Assembly: GCA_029052085.1 (NCBI GenBank)
Contig: JAIDJS010000215.1
Location: 1-13,550 of the forward strand
Direction of reading: 5' to 3'
Length of the DNA: 13,550 nt
Source of the DNA: Eubacterium sp.
Lineage (GTDB): Bacteria > Bacillota > Clostridia > Oscillospirales > Acutalibacteraceae
The notes below the pieces were generated by a model. It saw only the letters and a program-made list of their open reading frames with translations. It made no database searches and had not been told where the DNA came from. The position numbers were made by a program, and so were the translations under genes. Shown piece after piece: positions 6,301 through 13,550 of this stretch (position 1 is its first letter; each line of letters begins with the position of its first letter).

Positions 6301-8697
6301 AAAGCGATTAATATTAAGATTGAACACTTAACCAATGCCCTTGGAATTGATATAAAAAAACCTTATATCAGTTGGAACTGTGACGAGGGAATAAAGCAAA
6401 CTGCATATATCATCAACGCTTATGACTATTTCAATAATAAAAAAGGTGAATTAATTTATTCAACAAATAAGTGCCAGACATCAGATATGTCAGCATACTT
6501 TCAAGGACCTTTACACAGCAGACAAAGAGTTCTTGTTGAAATCATCCTTTTTGACGAAAATGATATTCAGGGTGAAACACAGTCAACTGTTTTTGAAACC
6601 GCATTCTTAGACAAAAATCAGTGGATTGCAAAATGGATAAATCCGGAAAGCGAAAATTTGACAAAAGTTAACTCCCGCCCCGCTTCATATTTGAAAAGAA
6701 CATTTAATGTGGAAAAAACGGGCGCTTCAAGATTATATATAACTGCTCACGGATTATATACAGCATTTATTAATAACCAAAGAGTCGGAGATTTTGTTTT
6801 AACACCGGGTACATCAGAATATTCTGTAAATTTAGAATATCAAACCTATGATGTCACCAAACTCATCAATGAAGGTAAAAATGAAATAATTGTCATTTTG
6901 GGTGATGGCTGGTACAGGGGAAAAAGCGGAATGAACAATCCGAACGGTAATTTGTTCGGAGATGATATTTCTCTTTTAGCGCAACTGGAAATTAATGGAA
7001 AAGCTGTTCTGATTACAGATGAAAATTGGCAGGCTTCTCAGTATGGACCTATATTGAAAAACGGTCTTGACTTTGGTGAAGTGATTGATGCCAATATTGG
7101 CGACGGCTTTTTTGCAACAGATGAATTTCATCAAGCAAAGCTGGAAAATTTCGGCTGCCAAAATCTCAAGTGCAGTAACAATGTACATATAAGAGAAAAA
7201 GAAAGATTTACAGGCAAAGTTATAAAAGCACCTAATGGCGATACCATAATTGATTTTGGTCAAAATATTGCCGGTTATGTAAGCTTTTGTGTTAATGCCA
7301 AGCAAGGTCAAAAAATTAAGCTTATTCACGGTGAAGCCTTAGATGAAAACAAAAACTTTACTATTGATAATTTTCAGCACGAAAACCCTACACCTGAAAA
7401 TATGATTTATCAGCAAATTGAATATATTTGCAAGGAAGGTAAAAACGAGTATAAGCCGCAATTTTGTATCTTTGGATTTCAATATGTAAAGATAGAAACA
7501 GATATTGATATATCTGATATTAAATTTACTGCACATGCAGTTTATTCTGATATGGAGGAAACAGGCTCATTTGTTTGCGGAAACGAGAATGTAAACAAAC
7601 TTGTTGAAAATTCTCTTTGGAGTATGAAGGGTAATTTTGCGGACATACCGACGGATTGCCCTACACGGGAAAGACAGGGCTGGACAGGAGATGCGGCAAT
7701 TTTTGTTAATACCGGCATGTATCTTATGGACTGCTATCCGGTATTTAGAAAGTGGTTGAACGAGGTTAGAGCAAATCAACTTGATAACGGCAAAATACCG
7801 GGTATTGCACCTAATAGCGAGCCGGAAGGATTTTTCAAAAAATTGTCTAATGGTTCCGCCGGTTGGGCTGATGCAATTACCATAGTTCCAAATGCCTTAA
7901 GCCGAGTATATAACTGTACTGACATAGTAAAAGAAAACTATACCGCAATGAAGAAATGGGTGGATTTCAGCGAAAAAAGAGCAAAGAAAAGCCGCCTTAA
8001 ATCAAAATTGAAGGTGGACAAAAACAAAAAATATATTGTTGATACTGGTTTTCATTGGGGCGAATGGCTGGAGCCGGATATTAATGCTAAGGATGCACTT
8101 AAGCAAACTCTTATGAAAGGTTCGCCTGAAGTCCCTACTGCATATTTTGCATATTCTGCATATCTTTTAGGAACTGCTGCGAAAAAAATCGGCAATAAAT
8201 CCGACAGTGAGTATTATTTTAATTTATCTGAAAAAATTAAAAAAGCATATCGTGCGTATTTTGCCAAAGACGGAAAAATAACATCCGATCGTCAAGCAAA
8301 TTATGTTCGTCCCATTGCTTTGGATATTTTAAATTCAGAAGAAAAGCAAACTGCCTCAAACGACTTAAATGAGCTTGTGAAAAATAATAATTATCACTTA
8401 AATACAGGCTTTTTATCTACTCCGTTTTTATGCAGAGCCTTGTCTTCATATGGTCATACGGATACTGCCTATAAACTTCTTTTGCAGGATACCGTGCCAT
8501 CTTGGCTTTATGAAGTAAAAAAAGGTGCAACTACTATTTGGGAAACATGGAATGGAATTGACGAAAATTATAAGGTAAATGCATCACTGAATCACTATTC
8601 CTACGGTGCAATTACAGGCTGGCTTTTCGGAGATGTTGCAGGTATAAAACTTGACTACGGCAAAATTACAATTACCCCCACCCAAATAAGTCAATAG
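6298..8697 (+). CDS. GH78 alpha-L-rhamnosidase, C-terminus lost to a frameshift
   Basis: This is an inverting exo-alpha-L-rhamnosidase that frees terminal L-rhamnose in the cytoplasm. As read it has 799 residues from the TTG start. Order: N-terminal fibronectin-like and beta-sandwich domains (about 1-290, with WIAKWI near 110), concanavalin-like domain (about 300-410), then the (alpha/alpha)6 catalytic barrel. Active-site motifs are intact: DCPTRERQGWTGDA (D453, E458, D465), GFHWGEWLEPD, and the catalytic base region ATTIWETWNG with E749. The frame ends at TAG 8695-8697 after ITPTQISQ. Restoring one C in the C5 run at 8675-8679 yields ITPHPNKSIDFA and about 58 more residues to a stop at 8870, the normal GH78 C-terminal beta domain. 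All catalytic residues precede the break, but loss of that domain would probably destabilise the enzyme. This could also be a sequencing error. Confidence 0.88.
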   Translation: MKAINIKIEHLTNALGIDIKKPYISWNCDEGIKQTAYIINAYDYFNNKKGELIYSTNKCQTSDMSAYFQGPLHSRQRVLVEIILFDENDIQGETQSTVFETAFLDKNQWIAKWINPESENLTKVNSRPASYLKRTFNVEKTGASRLYITAHGLYTAFINNQRVGDFVLTPGTSEYSVNLEYQTYDVTKLINEGKNEIIVILGDGWYRGKSGMNNPNGNLFGDDISLLAQLEINGKAVLITDENWQASQYGPILKNGLDFGEVIDANIGDGFFATDEFHQAKLENFGCQNLKCSNNVHIREKERFTGKVIKAPNGDTIIDFGQNIAGYVSFCVNAKQGQKIKLIHGEALDENKNFTIDNFQHENPTPENMIYQQIEYICKEGKNEYKPQFCIFGFQYVKIETDIDISDIKFTAHAVYSDMEETGSFVCGNENVNKLVENSLWSMKGNFADIPTDCPTRERQGWTGDAAIFVNTGMYLMDCYPVFRKWLNEVRANQLDNGKIPGIAPNSEPEGFFKKLSNGSAGWADAITIVPNALSRVYNCTDIVKENYTAMKKWVDFSEKRAKKSRLKSKLKVDKNKKYIVDTGFHWGEWLEPDINAKDALKQTLMKGSPEVPTAYFAYSAYLLGTAAKKIGNKSDSEYYFNLSEKIKKAYRAYFAKDGKITSDRQANYVRPIALDILNSEEKQTASNDLNELVKNNNYHLNTGFLSTPFLCRALSSYGHTDTAYKLLLQDTVPSWLYEVKKGATTIWETWNGIDENYKVNASLNHYSYGAITGWLFGDVAGIKLDYGKITITPTQISQ

Positions 8698-8870
8698 ATT
8701 TTGCAAGTGCTGTATATAATTCACCTTTAGGCAAGATTGTTTCAAAATGGGAATATAAAGATGATGTTGTTGTATATAATATAGAAATCCCTGCAAACTG
8801 CACGGCCGAAGTTATTTTGCCAAACGGTGAAAAGTATAGTATAACTGCAGGAACATACACATTCTCTTAA
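8676..8870 (+). pseudogene. Displaced C-terminal part of the GH78 gene (-1 frame)
   Basis: In the frame one base back, codons from about 8679 read HPNKSIDFASAVYNSPLGKI, then a stretch with WEYKDD, EIPANCTAEVILPNG and AGTYTFS, stopping at TAA 8868-8870. This matches the C-terminal domain typical of GH78 rhamnosidases. It has no start or ribosome binding site of its own. Its stop codon overlaps the AAGGAG of rhaB, the spacing expected if 8870 is the true gene end. The joined gene would encode about 857 residues, within the family's usual length. Confidence 0.85.
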
Positions 8871-8882
8871 GGAGCTGACCAA

Positions 8883-10250
8883 GTGACCTATCATTTAGCA
8901 ATAGATATCGGAGCATCAAGCGGTCGGCATATTCTCGGATATATAGAGAACGGCAAACTAAAGCTTGAAGAAATTCACCGATTTGAAAACTATATAATTA
9001 ATCAGAACGGCACGCTCGCATGGGATATAAAACACCTTGTAAGCGAGGTGAAAAAAGGTATTGCAAAATGCAGGGATGTTGGTAAAATACCGACTACGGT
9101 TGCCATTGATACATGGGGTGTTGACTATGTTCTGCTTGATGAAGATAAGCGGGAAATTCTGCCTGCAGTATCTTATCGTGACAGCAGAACTAATGATGTA
9201 ATAAGCAAGGTTGAAGATATTATTTCTGCCGAAGAATTGTATCTGAAAACAGGTATTCAAAAGCAGAATTTCAATACAATCTATCAACTTTATGCAGATA
9301 AGCTGTCAGGCAAGCTGAATAAGTCAAAGCATTTTTTAATGATGCCTGCTTATTTGTCCTATAAGCTGACAGGTGTTATCAAAAATGAATATACAAATGC
9401 CACAACAACGGGTATGGTGAATGCTGAATCAAAGATTTGGGATACTGATATTATCGAAAAATTAGGATTACCAATGCATTTATTTACCGACCTTGATACA
9501 CCCTGCACAGTTATAGGCAATTTTACAAAAGACATGCGGGAGTATGCAGGCTTTGACAGCACAGTTGTTTTTGCACCGAGTCACGATACTGCAAGTGCAG
9601 TTGCGGCTTGTCCGATAGATGATAACAGCGTATATATTTCATCAGGTACTTGGTCGCTGATTGGTGTTGAAAGCCTGAATCCTATTGTCAGTATTGATGC
9701 TCAAAAGGCGAATTTTGCAAACGAGGGCGGTATTGATTATCGTTTTCGATTTCTAAAAAACTATATGGGAATGTGGCTTTTTCAGAATGTTAAGAAAAAT
9801 CTTAATAATGAATTCAGCTATGACGATATGATGCGGCTTGCAATGCAAAGCAATCAGTTCGAACTGCTCGATACCAATGCCCCTGATTTTCTTGCTCCTG
9901 AAAATATGATAAATGCAATTTGCAGTTATCTGAAAAACAGCAGTCTGCCGATAGATATTGTTATCAATTCAATTTATCATTCACTTGCAGAATCATACAA
10001 GGATGCAGTTTGTGAAATCGAAAATCTTACAGGCAAGACGATAGACAATATATTTATTGTCGGTGGCGGAAGCAAAGATTCATACTTAAATGAACTTACT
10101 GCTCAATATACAGCTAAAAGAGTGGTAACAGGTTTAAGTGAGGCAACTGCGGTGGGCAATCTGCTTTCACAAATTATGTATGATAAAAAAATAACCCTTG
10201 CAGATGCAAGAGAAATCGTTAAAAATTCATTCAATATAAATGTAATTTAA
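8883..10250 (+). CDS. rhaB: Rhamnulokinase
   Basis: This 455-residue FGGY-family kinase phosphorylates L-rhamnulose to L-rhamnulose-1-phosphate with ATP, the second step of rhamnose catabolism. Visible landmarks: N-terminal phosphate-binding DIGASSGR (about 8-15), AIDTWGVDYVLLD, SYRDSRT, TNATTTGM, catalytic base D235 in PSHDTASAV (E. coli RhaB D237), SSGTWSLIG, and the C-terminal adenosine motif VGGGSKDSYLNELTA. GTSW-type FGGY kinases for xylulose or glycerol differ around the SGTWSL segment, so rhamnulose (or the closely related fuculose) is preferred, and the adjacent rhaA and rhaD settle it. The start is GTG at 8883 with AAGGAG (8869-8874) 8 nt upstream, overlapping the end of the restored GH78 reading frame. 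Confidence 0.95.
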   Translation: MTYHLAIDIGASSGRHILGYIENGKLKLEEIHRFENYIINQNGTLAWDIKHLVSEVKKGIAKCRDVGKIPTTVAIDTWGVDYVLLDEDKREILPAVSYRDSRTNDVISKVEDIISAEELYLKTGIQKQNFNTIYQLYADKLSGKLNKSKHFLMMPAYLSYKLTGVIKNEYTNATTTGMVNAESKIWDTDIIEKLGLPMHLFTDLDTPCTVIGNFTKDMREYAGFDSTVVFAPSHDTASAVAACPIDDNSVYISSGTWSLIGVESLNPIVSIDAQKANFANEGGIDYRFRFLKNYMGMWLFQNVKKNLNNEFSYDDMMRLAMQSNQFELLDTNAPDFLAPENMINAICSYLKNSSLPIDIVINSIYHSLAESYKDAVCEIENLTGKTIDNIFIVGGGSKDSYLNELTAQYTAKRVVTGLSEATAVGNLLSQIMYDKKITLADAREIVKNSFNINVI

Positions 10251-10305
10251 CCTCTTTGTCTCCCTTGTCAAAGGGAGGTGGCTGCACAAAGTGCAGACGG
10301 AGAGA
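10251..10305. repeat. Interspersed double-hairpin repeat between rhaB and rhaA
   Basis: Two hairpins in series fill most of the 73-nt gap: CTCCCTT-GTCA-AAGGGAG (10260-10277, 7-bp stem) and CTGCAC-AAA-GTGCAG (10282-10296, 6-bp stem). They are joined by GTGGC and followed by ACGGAGAGATT. The arrangement 'CTCCCTTGTCAAAGGGAGGTGGC, variable stem, GACGGAG' is, from memory, a dispersed repeat family frequent in gut Clostridia genomes. There is no T-run, so it is not a classical terminator. It may stabilise or delimit mRNA segments, or simply be a miniature mobile or REP-like element. Confidence 0.7.
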
Positions 10306-10308
10306 TTC

Positions 10309-10326
10309 AAAGGAGATAAAATAATG
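10309..10326 (+). promoter_or_regulatory. Ribosome binding site deciding the rhaA start
   Basis: AAAGGAG at 10309-10315 is 8 nt before ATG 10324-10326. The alternative GTG at 10291 lies inside the second hairpin of the repeat, has no ribosome binding site, and would add 11 residues encoded by repeat sequence. Confidence 0.85.
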
Positions 10327-11559
10327 TCCTATATTGAAGCAAAAGAAAAATATGCCTTGCTCGGTGTTGATACTGACAGGACAATAGAAATATTAAAAAA
10401 AGTTCCCGTTTCACTTCATTGCTGGCAGGGTGACGATGTTATCGGTTTTGATAATGACGGTGGTCTTACAGGCGGTATTCAGACCACAGGAAATTATATA
10501 GGCAGAGCAAGAACACCCGATGAGCTTATGGCAGATATGGATAAGGTTATCAGTCTTACTCCGGGTAAATTAAAGCTGAATCTTCACGCATCCTATGCAA
10601 TATTTGACGGAGATTTTGCAGACAGAAATAAATTAGAGCCAAAGCATTTTGCTAAATGGGTGCAGTTCGCGAAAGAGAGAAATATGGGGATTGATTTTAA
10701 TCCTACATTCTTTTCTCATTCTATGGTAAAGGATAATTTAACACTGTCATCACCTGACGAAACTGTAAGACAGTTTTGGGTGGAACACGGGAAGCGCTGT
10801 TTGAAAATTGCTGAATATTTTGCAAATGAAACAGGTACTCCCTGTGTTATGAATATCTGGATTCCCGACGGATACAAAGATGTACCTGCTGACAGACTCG
10901 GTCCGAGAGAAAGATTTAAAAAATCACTTGATGAAATTCTTTCTCTTGCTTATGATAAATCTAAGGTGTTTGTTTGTATTGAATCAAAAGTTTTCGGTAT
11001 TGGTATGGAAAGCTATACGGTCGGCAGTGCTGAATTTTGTATGAATTATATTGCGAACAAAGGCATAACACCGCTTATGGATAACGGACATTATCACCCT
11101 ACTGAAATGGTAAGCGATAAAATATCATCCATGCTTTTGTTCAACGATAAAATCGCTTTGCACATCACTCGCGGTATTCGCTGGGATAGTGACCATGTTG
11201 TTGTTCTTGATGATGAAACAAAGGAGATTGCAAAGGAAATTGTAAGGGCAGATGCACTTGACAGAGTGTTTATCGCAACAGACTATTTTGACGCATCTAT
11301 CAATCGTATTTCCGCTTGGGTAACAGGTATAAGAAGTGTTCAAAAGGCACTGCTTTATGCATTGCTCGAACCATCAAAGGCAATGAAAGAAATGCAGAAC
11401 AGCAATGATTTTACATCACTTATGGTCATGTATGAGGAGCTTAAAACAATGCCCTTCGGTGATGTATGGGAGGAATATTTAAAGCAGACAGATACACCGA
11501 TTGATTACCTTAGTGAAGTTAAAAAATATGAAAACGAGGTTTTGAAAAAGAGAGTATGA
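10324..11559 (+). CDS. rhaA: L-rhamnose isomerase
   Basis: This enzyme converts L-rhamnose to L-rhamnulose in the cytoplasm using divalent metals (Mn2+ or similar). It has 411 residues, close to E. coli RhaA (419). The hallmark SLHCWQGDDV and GGIQTTGNY lie near the N-terminus. Every metal and active-site ligand of the E. coli enzyme is found at a constant offset of 14: E220 (CIESK), D253 and H256 (MDNGHYHP), H280 (HITRG), D288 and D290 (WDSDH), D320 (ATDYFD). That makes an active rhamnose isomerase very likely. The start at 10324 is set by its ribosome binding site. The 3' end overlaps rhaD by four bases (ATGA), so the two are translationally coupled. The upstream hairpin repeat separates it from rhaB, an unusual interruption of the rhaB-rhaA pair. 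Confidence 0.96.
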   Translation: MSYIEAKEKYALLGVDTDRTIEILKKVPVSLHCWQGDDVIGFDNDGGLTGGIQTTGNYIGRARTPDELMADMDKVISLTPGKLKLNLHASYAIFDGDFADRNKLEPKHFAKWVQFAKERNMGIDFNPTFFSHSMVKDNLTLSSPDETVRQFWVEHGKRCLKIAEYFANETGTPCVMNIWIPDGYKDVPADRLGPRERFKKSLDEILSLAYDKSKVFVCIESKVFGIGMESYTVGSAEFCMNYIANKGITPLMDNGHYHPTEMVSDKISSMLLFNDKIALHITRGIRWDSDHVVVLDDETKEIAKEIVRADALDRVFIATDYFDASINRISAWVTGIRSVQKALLYALLEPSKAMKEMQNSNDFTSLMVMYEELKTMPFGDVWEEYLKQTDTPIDYLSEVKKYENEVLKKRV

Positions 11560-12371
11560 AAGATATTTTAAATGCACCTTTTGTTAAAGAAATGTGTGAT
11601 ACAACAGCCAATATGTATCGTCTTGGATGGGATGAGCGAAACGGCGGAAATATAAGCTATATGCTTGATGAGAATGAGGTAGCAGAGTATCTTGATTTAG
11701 ATAAGGTTATCCGAACAATCCCAACAGGCTTTGACGCATCTGACCTTATTGGCAAAATTTTTATTGTAACAGGCACAGGCAAATACTTTAAAAATGTAAA
11801 ATCCGACCCTGAAAATAATCTTGGTATTATTCGTATTGCAAAGGACGGCACAACAGCAGAGCTTCTTTGGGGATATGCAGACGGCGGTAAATTTACAAGC
11901 GAACTGCCTGCACATCTTATGAGCCACATGGCAAGGCTTAAGGTTGACCCTGAAAACAGAGTTGTTATGCACTCACACCCGACAAATACACTTGCAATGA
12001 ACTATGTTCACGAGCTTGATGAAAAGAAATTTACTCATACGCTTTGGGAAATGTGCACGGAATGTATTGTTGTATTTCCTGATGGTATCGGTGTTCTGCC
12101 CTGGATGCTTTGCGGTACGAATGAAATCGGCGAAGCAACTGCAAAGAAAATGGAAGAATTCCGCCTTGTAGTATGGGGAATGCACGGTATTTATGGTGCA
12201 GGCAAAACAATGGACGAAACCTTCGGACTGATTGAAACAGTGGAAAAAGCAGCACAGATTTATATGCTCACTGCTCATCTGCCAAGAGTAAATACAATAG
12301 AGGATTCTCAAATGAAAGAGCTTGCAGAATTTTTTGGTGTGGAATACAGAAAAGATTTTCTAAACGAGTAA
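11556..12371 (+). CDS. rhaD: Rhamnulose-1-phosphate aldolase
   Basis: This class II Zn-dependent aldolase cleaves L-rhamnulose-1-phosphate into dihydroxyacetone phosphate and L-lactaldehyde. It has 271 residues, against 274 in E. coli RhaD. Phosphate-binding NGGNISY is at 29-35. TSE (114-116) places the catalytic acid at E116 (E. coli E117). Zn ligands are H139 and H141 (MHSHPTN) and H210 (GMHGIYG), matching E. coli H141, H143 and H212. The length and these motifs favour RhaD over the shorter (about 215-residue) fuculose or ribulose phosphate aldolases of the same fold. The start ATG overlaps the rhaA stop as ATGA. The immediate ribosome binding site is weak (AAGAGAG region), so translation probably depends on ribosomes finishing rhaA. 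Confidence 0.95.
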   Translation: MKDILNAPFVKEMCDTTANMYRLGWDERNGGNISYMLDENEVAEYLDLDKVIRTIPTGFDASDLIGKIFIVTGTGKYFKNVKSDPENNLGIIRIAKDGTTAELLWGYADGGKFTSELPAHLMSHMARLKVDPENRVVMHSHPTNTLAMNYVHELDEKKFTHTLWEMCTECIVVFPDGIGVLPWMLCGTNEIGEATAKKMEEFRLVVWGMHGIYGAGKTMDETFGLIETVEKAAQIYMLTAHLPRVNTIEDSQMKELAEFFGVEYRKDFLNE

Positions 12372-12392
12372 AAATGCAGCAAAATAATATTG

Positions 12393-12404
12393 GCAATATA
12401 TTGC
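12393..12404. promoter_or_regulatory. Palindrome in the rhaD-fucO gap, possible operator
   Basis: GCAATATATTGC is a perfect 12-bp palindrome in the 58-nt gap before fucO. An overlapping ATATTG-G-CAATAT (12387-12399) is a second inverted repeat. Its half GCAATAT also occurs at 79-85 inside the operator region upstream of the operon. No convincing -35/-10 pair was found beside it, and as RNA it would be only a weak hairpin. Confidence 0.25.
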
Positions 12405-12429
12405 TTAAATTTTAAAAGGAGTAATTTTT

Positions 12430-13550
12430 ATGGCAAACAGATTTGTTTTAAACGAAACAAGCTATCACGGAGCGGGTGCAATTCAGGAGATTGCATCAGA
12501 GGTTAAGGGCAGAGGCTTTAGCAAAGCATTTGTATGTTCAGATCCTGATCTGATTAAATTCAATGTAACAAAAAAGGTTACGGATGTACTTGATAATGCT
12601 GAAATTGATTATGAAATCTACAGTGAAATCAAGCCGAATCCAACAATTGAAAATGTGCAGACAGGTGTTGAAGCGTTTAAGGCTTCAGGTGCAGACTGTA
12701 TTATCGCAATCGGCGGTGGCTCTTCAATGGATACTGCAAAGGCAATCGGTATTATTATTGAAAATCCTGAGTTTGCAGATGTCCGCTCACTTGAAGGTGT
12801 TGCACCTACAAAAAATAAATGCGTACCGATTATTGCTGTTCCGACAACAGCAGGCACTGCGGCAGAGGTTACGATAAATTATGTTATCACTGATGCAGAG
12901 AAAAACAGAAAAATGGTTTGTGTTGATGTTCATGATATTCCTGTTGTTGCCGTAGTTGATCCTGATATGATGTCATCCATGCCGAAAGGTCTTACCGCTG
13001 CAACAGGTATGGATGCTCTTACACATGCTATTGAAGGTTATATTACTGCAGGAGCATGGGAAATGAGCGATATGTTCCATATTAAGGCTATTGAGATTAT
13101 TGTAAAACATCTCAGAGGTGCTGTTGAAAACACACCTGAGGGCAGAGAGGGAATGGCTCTTGGCCAGTATATTGCAGGAATGGGCTTTTCAAATGTTGGT
13201 CTTGGAATCGTTCATTCTATGGCACATCCTCTCGGTGCTGTTTATGATACGCCGCACGGTGTTGCAAATGCGATTATTCTTCCCACAGTTATGGAATATA
13301 ATGCTCCTGCAACAGGCGAAAAGTACAGAGATATTGCAAAGGCAATGGGTGTAAGCGGTGTTGATGAAATGACACTTGATGAAGCAAGAAAAGCCGCTGT
13401 TGATGCTGTTAAGCAGCTTTCACAGGATGTAGGTATTCCTGCTGACTTAAAAGAAATCGTTAAGCCGGAGGATGTTGATTTCCTTGCACAGTCTGCTTAT
13501 GATGATGCCTGCCGTCCTGGCAATCCAAGAGAAACAAGTGTTGAAGAAAT
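12430..13550 (+). CDS. fucO: Lactaldehyde reductase (1,2-propanediol oxidoreductase), 3' end beyond the window
   Basis: This Fe-dependent group III alcohol dehydrogenase reduces L-lactaldehyde from the aldolase step to 1,2-propanediol with NADH, closing redox balance during anaerobic rhamnose use. Within the window 373 codons are open. E. coli FucO has 383, so only about ten residues should be missing. NAD-binding GGGSSMDTAK is at 95-104, and PTTAGTAAEVTINYV follows. Metal ligands sit one residue before the E. coli numbering: D195 and H199 (MDALTHAIEGY), H262 (VHSMAHPLGA) and H276 (DTPHGVAN). The last readable part, CRPGNPRETSVEEI, is the usual C-terminal motif. AAAAGGAG (12414-12421) is 8 nt before the ATG. 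It lies 58 nt after rhaD and is probably cotranscribed. Gene names for this enzyme vary: fucO is used although the context is rhamnose. Confidence 0.94.
   Translation, partial: MANRFVLNETSYHGAGAIQEIASEVKGRGFSKAFVCSDPDLIKFNVTKKVTDVLDNAEIDYEIYSEIKPNPTIENVQTGVEAFKASGADCIIAIGGGSSMDTAKAIGIIIENPEFADVRSLEGVAPTKNKCVPIIAVPTTAGTAAEVTINYVITDAEKNRKMVCVDVHDIPVVAVVDPDMMSSMPKGLTAATGMDALTHAIEGYITAGAWEMSDMFHIKAIEIIVKHLRGAVENTPEGREGMALGQYIAGMGFSNVGLGIVHSMAHPLGAVYDTPHGVANAIILPTVMEYNAPATGEKYRDIAKAMGVSGVDEMTLDEARKAAVDAVKQLSQDVGIPADLKEIVKPEDVDFLAQSAYDDACRPGNPRETSVEE

Noticed and set aside
8584..8860. Minus-strand open frames spanning the GH78 frameshift
   Set aside because: They have no family features or good ribosome binding site, and they overlap sequence that clearly encodes the GH78 C-terminal domain on the plus strand.
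10260..10296. Intrinsic terminator after rhaB
   Set aside because: The two stems are not followed by a T-run, and the next gene starts 28 nt later with a strong ribosome binding site.
10291..10323. A GTG start for rhaA at 10291
   Set aside because: It lies in the hairpin repeat, lacks a ribosome binding site, and adds residues foreign to RhaA. The ATG at 10324 is well supported.
12584..13354. Small plus-strand open frames at 12584-12877 and 13118-13354
   Set aside because: Both lie out of frame within fucO, whose own frame is open through the window end with all its motifs. Their products have the low-complexity look of shifted coding sequence.
1..13550. CRISPR array, tRNA or rRNA genes, insertion sequence or phage genes
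   Set aside because: No regularly spaced repeats, no tRNA-like cloverleaf and no transposase or integrase frames were seen. The only dispersed-type repeat is at 10251-10305.

Overview
The window carries one long plus-strand gene cluster for importing and degrading a rhamnose-containing glycoside, ending in a complete L-rhamnose pathway. The low GC (roughly 33-50% in lines counted by hand), strong AAGGAG-type ribosome binding sites, TTG and GTG starts, tight operon packing and a GGTGGC...GACGGAG-type interspersed repeat all suggest a Clostridia-class Firmicute, probably a gut or rumen species. The species cannot be named from this sequence alone.

Layout: positions 1-194 are a control region with an A/T-rich inverted repeat, 20-bp-spaced direct repeats, candidate promoter elements and possibly the first codons of a divergent gene at the left edge. 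Then follow, all on +: a GPH-type sugar/cation symporter (195-1757), a GH2 beta-glycosidase (1847-4057), a GH1 beta-glycosidase (4070-5398), an AP-endonuclease-2/xylose-isomerase-like TIM-barrel protein (5418-6284), a GH78 alpha-L-rhamnosidase broken near its C-terminus by a one-base shift in a C-run (6298-8697, remainder to 8870), rhamnulokinase rhaB (8883-10250), an interspersed double-hairpin repeat (10251-10305), L-rhamnose isomerase rhaA (10324-11559), rhamnulose-1-phosphate aldolase rhaD (11556-12371) and a lactaldehyde reductase fucO that runs off the right edge (12430-13550+). No intergenic stretch exceeds 300 bases and no convincing intrinsic terminator was seen, so a single long transcript is plausible.

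How the genes fit together: the symporter would import an intact glycoside or oligosaccharide. None of the three glycosidases shows a signal peptide, so hydrolysis is expected in the cytoplasm. GH78 releases L-rhamnose while GH1 and GH2 remove beta-linked glucose, galactose or glucuronate. RhaA, RhaB and RhaD convert rhamnose to dihydroxyacetone phosphate and L-lactaldehyde, and FucO reduces the aldehyde to 1,2-propanediol. No microcompartment gene, rhamnose mutarotase or regulator is fully contained in the window.

The core rhamnose genes are conventional. The less ordinary parts are the GH78 frameshift, the repeat between rhaB and rhaA, the orphan TIM-barrel protein with an intact metal-ligand set, the Met-rich segments in the adjacent GH1 and GH2 enzymes, and the repeat-based operator. 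I found no clearly unprecedented system.
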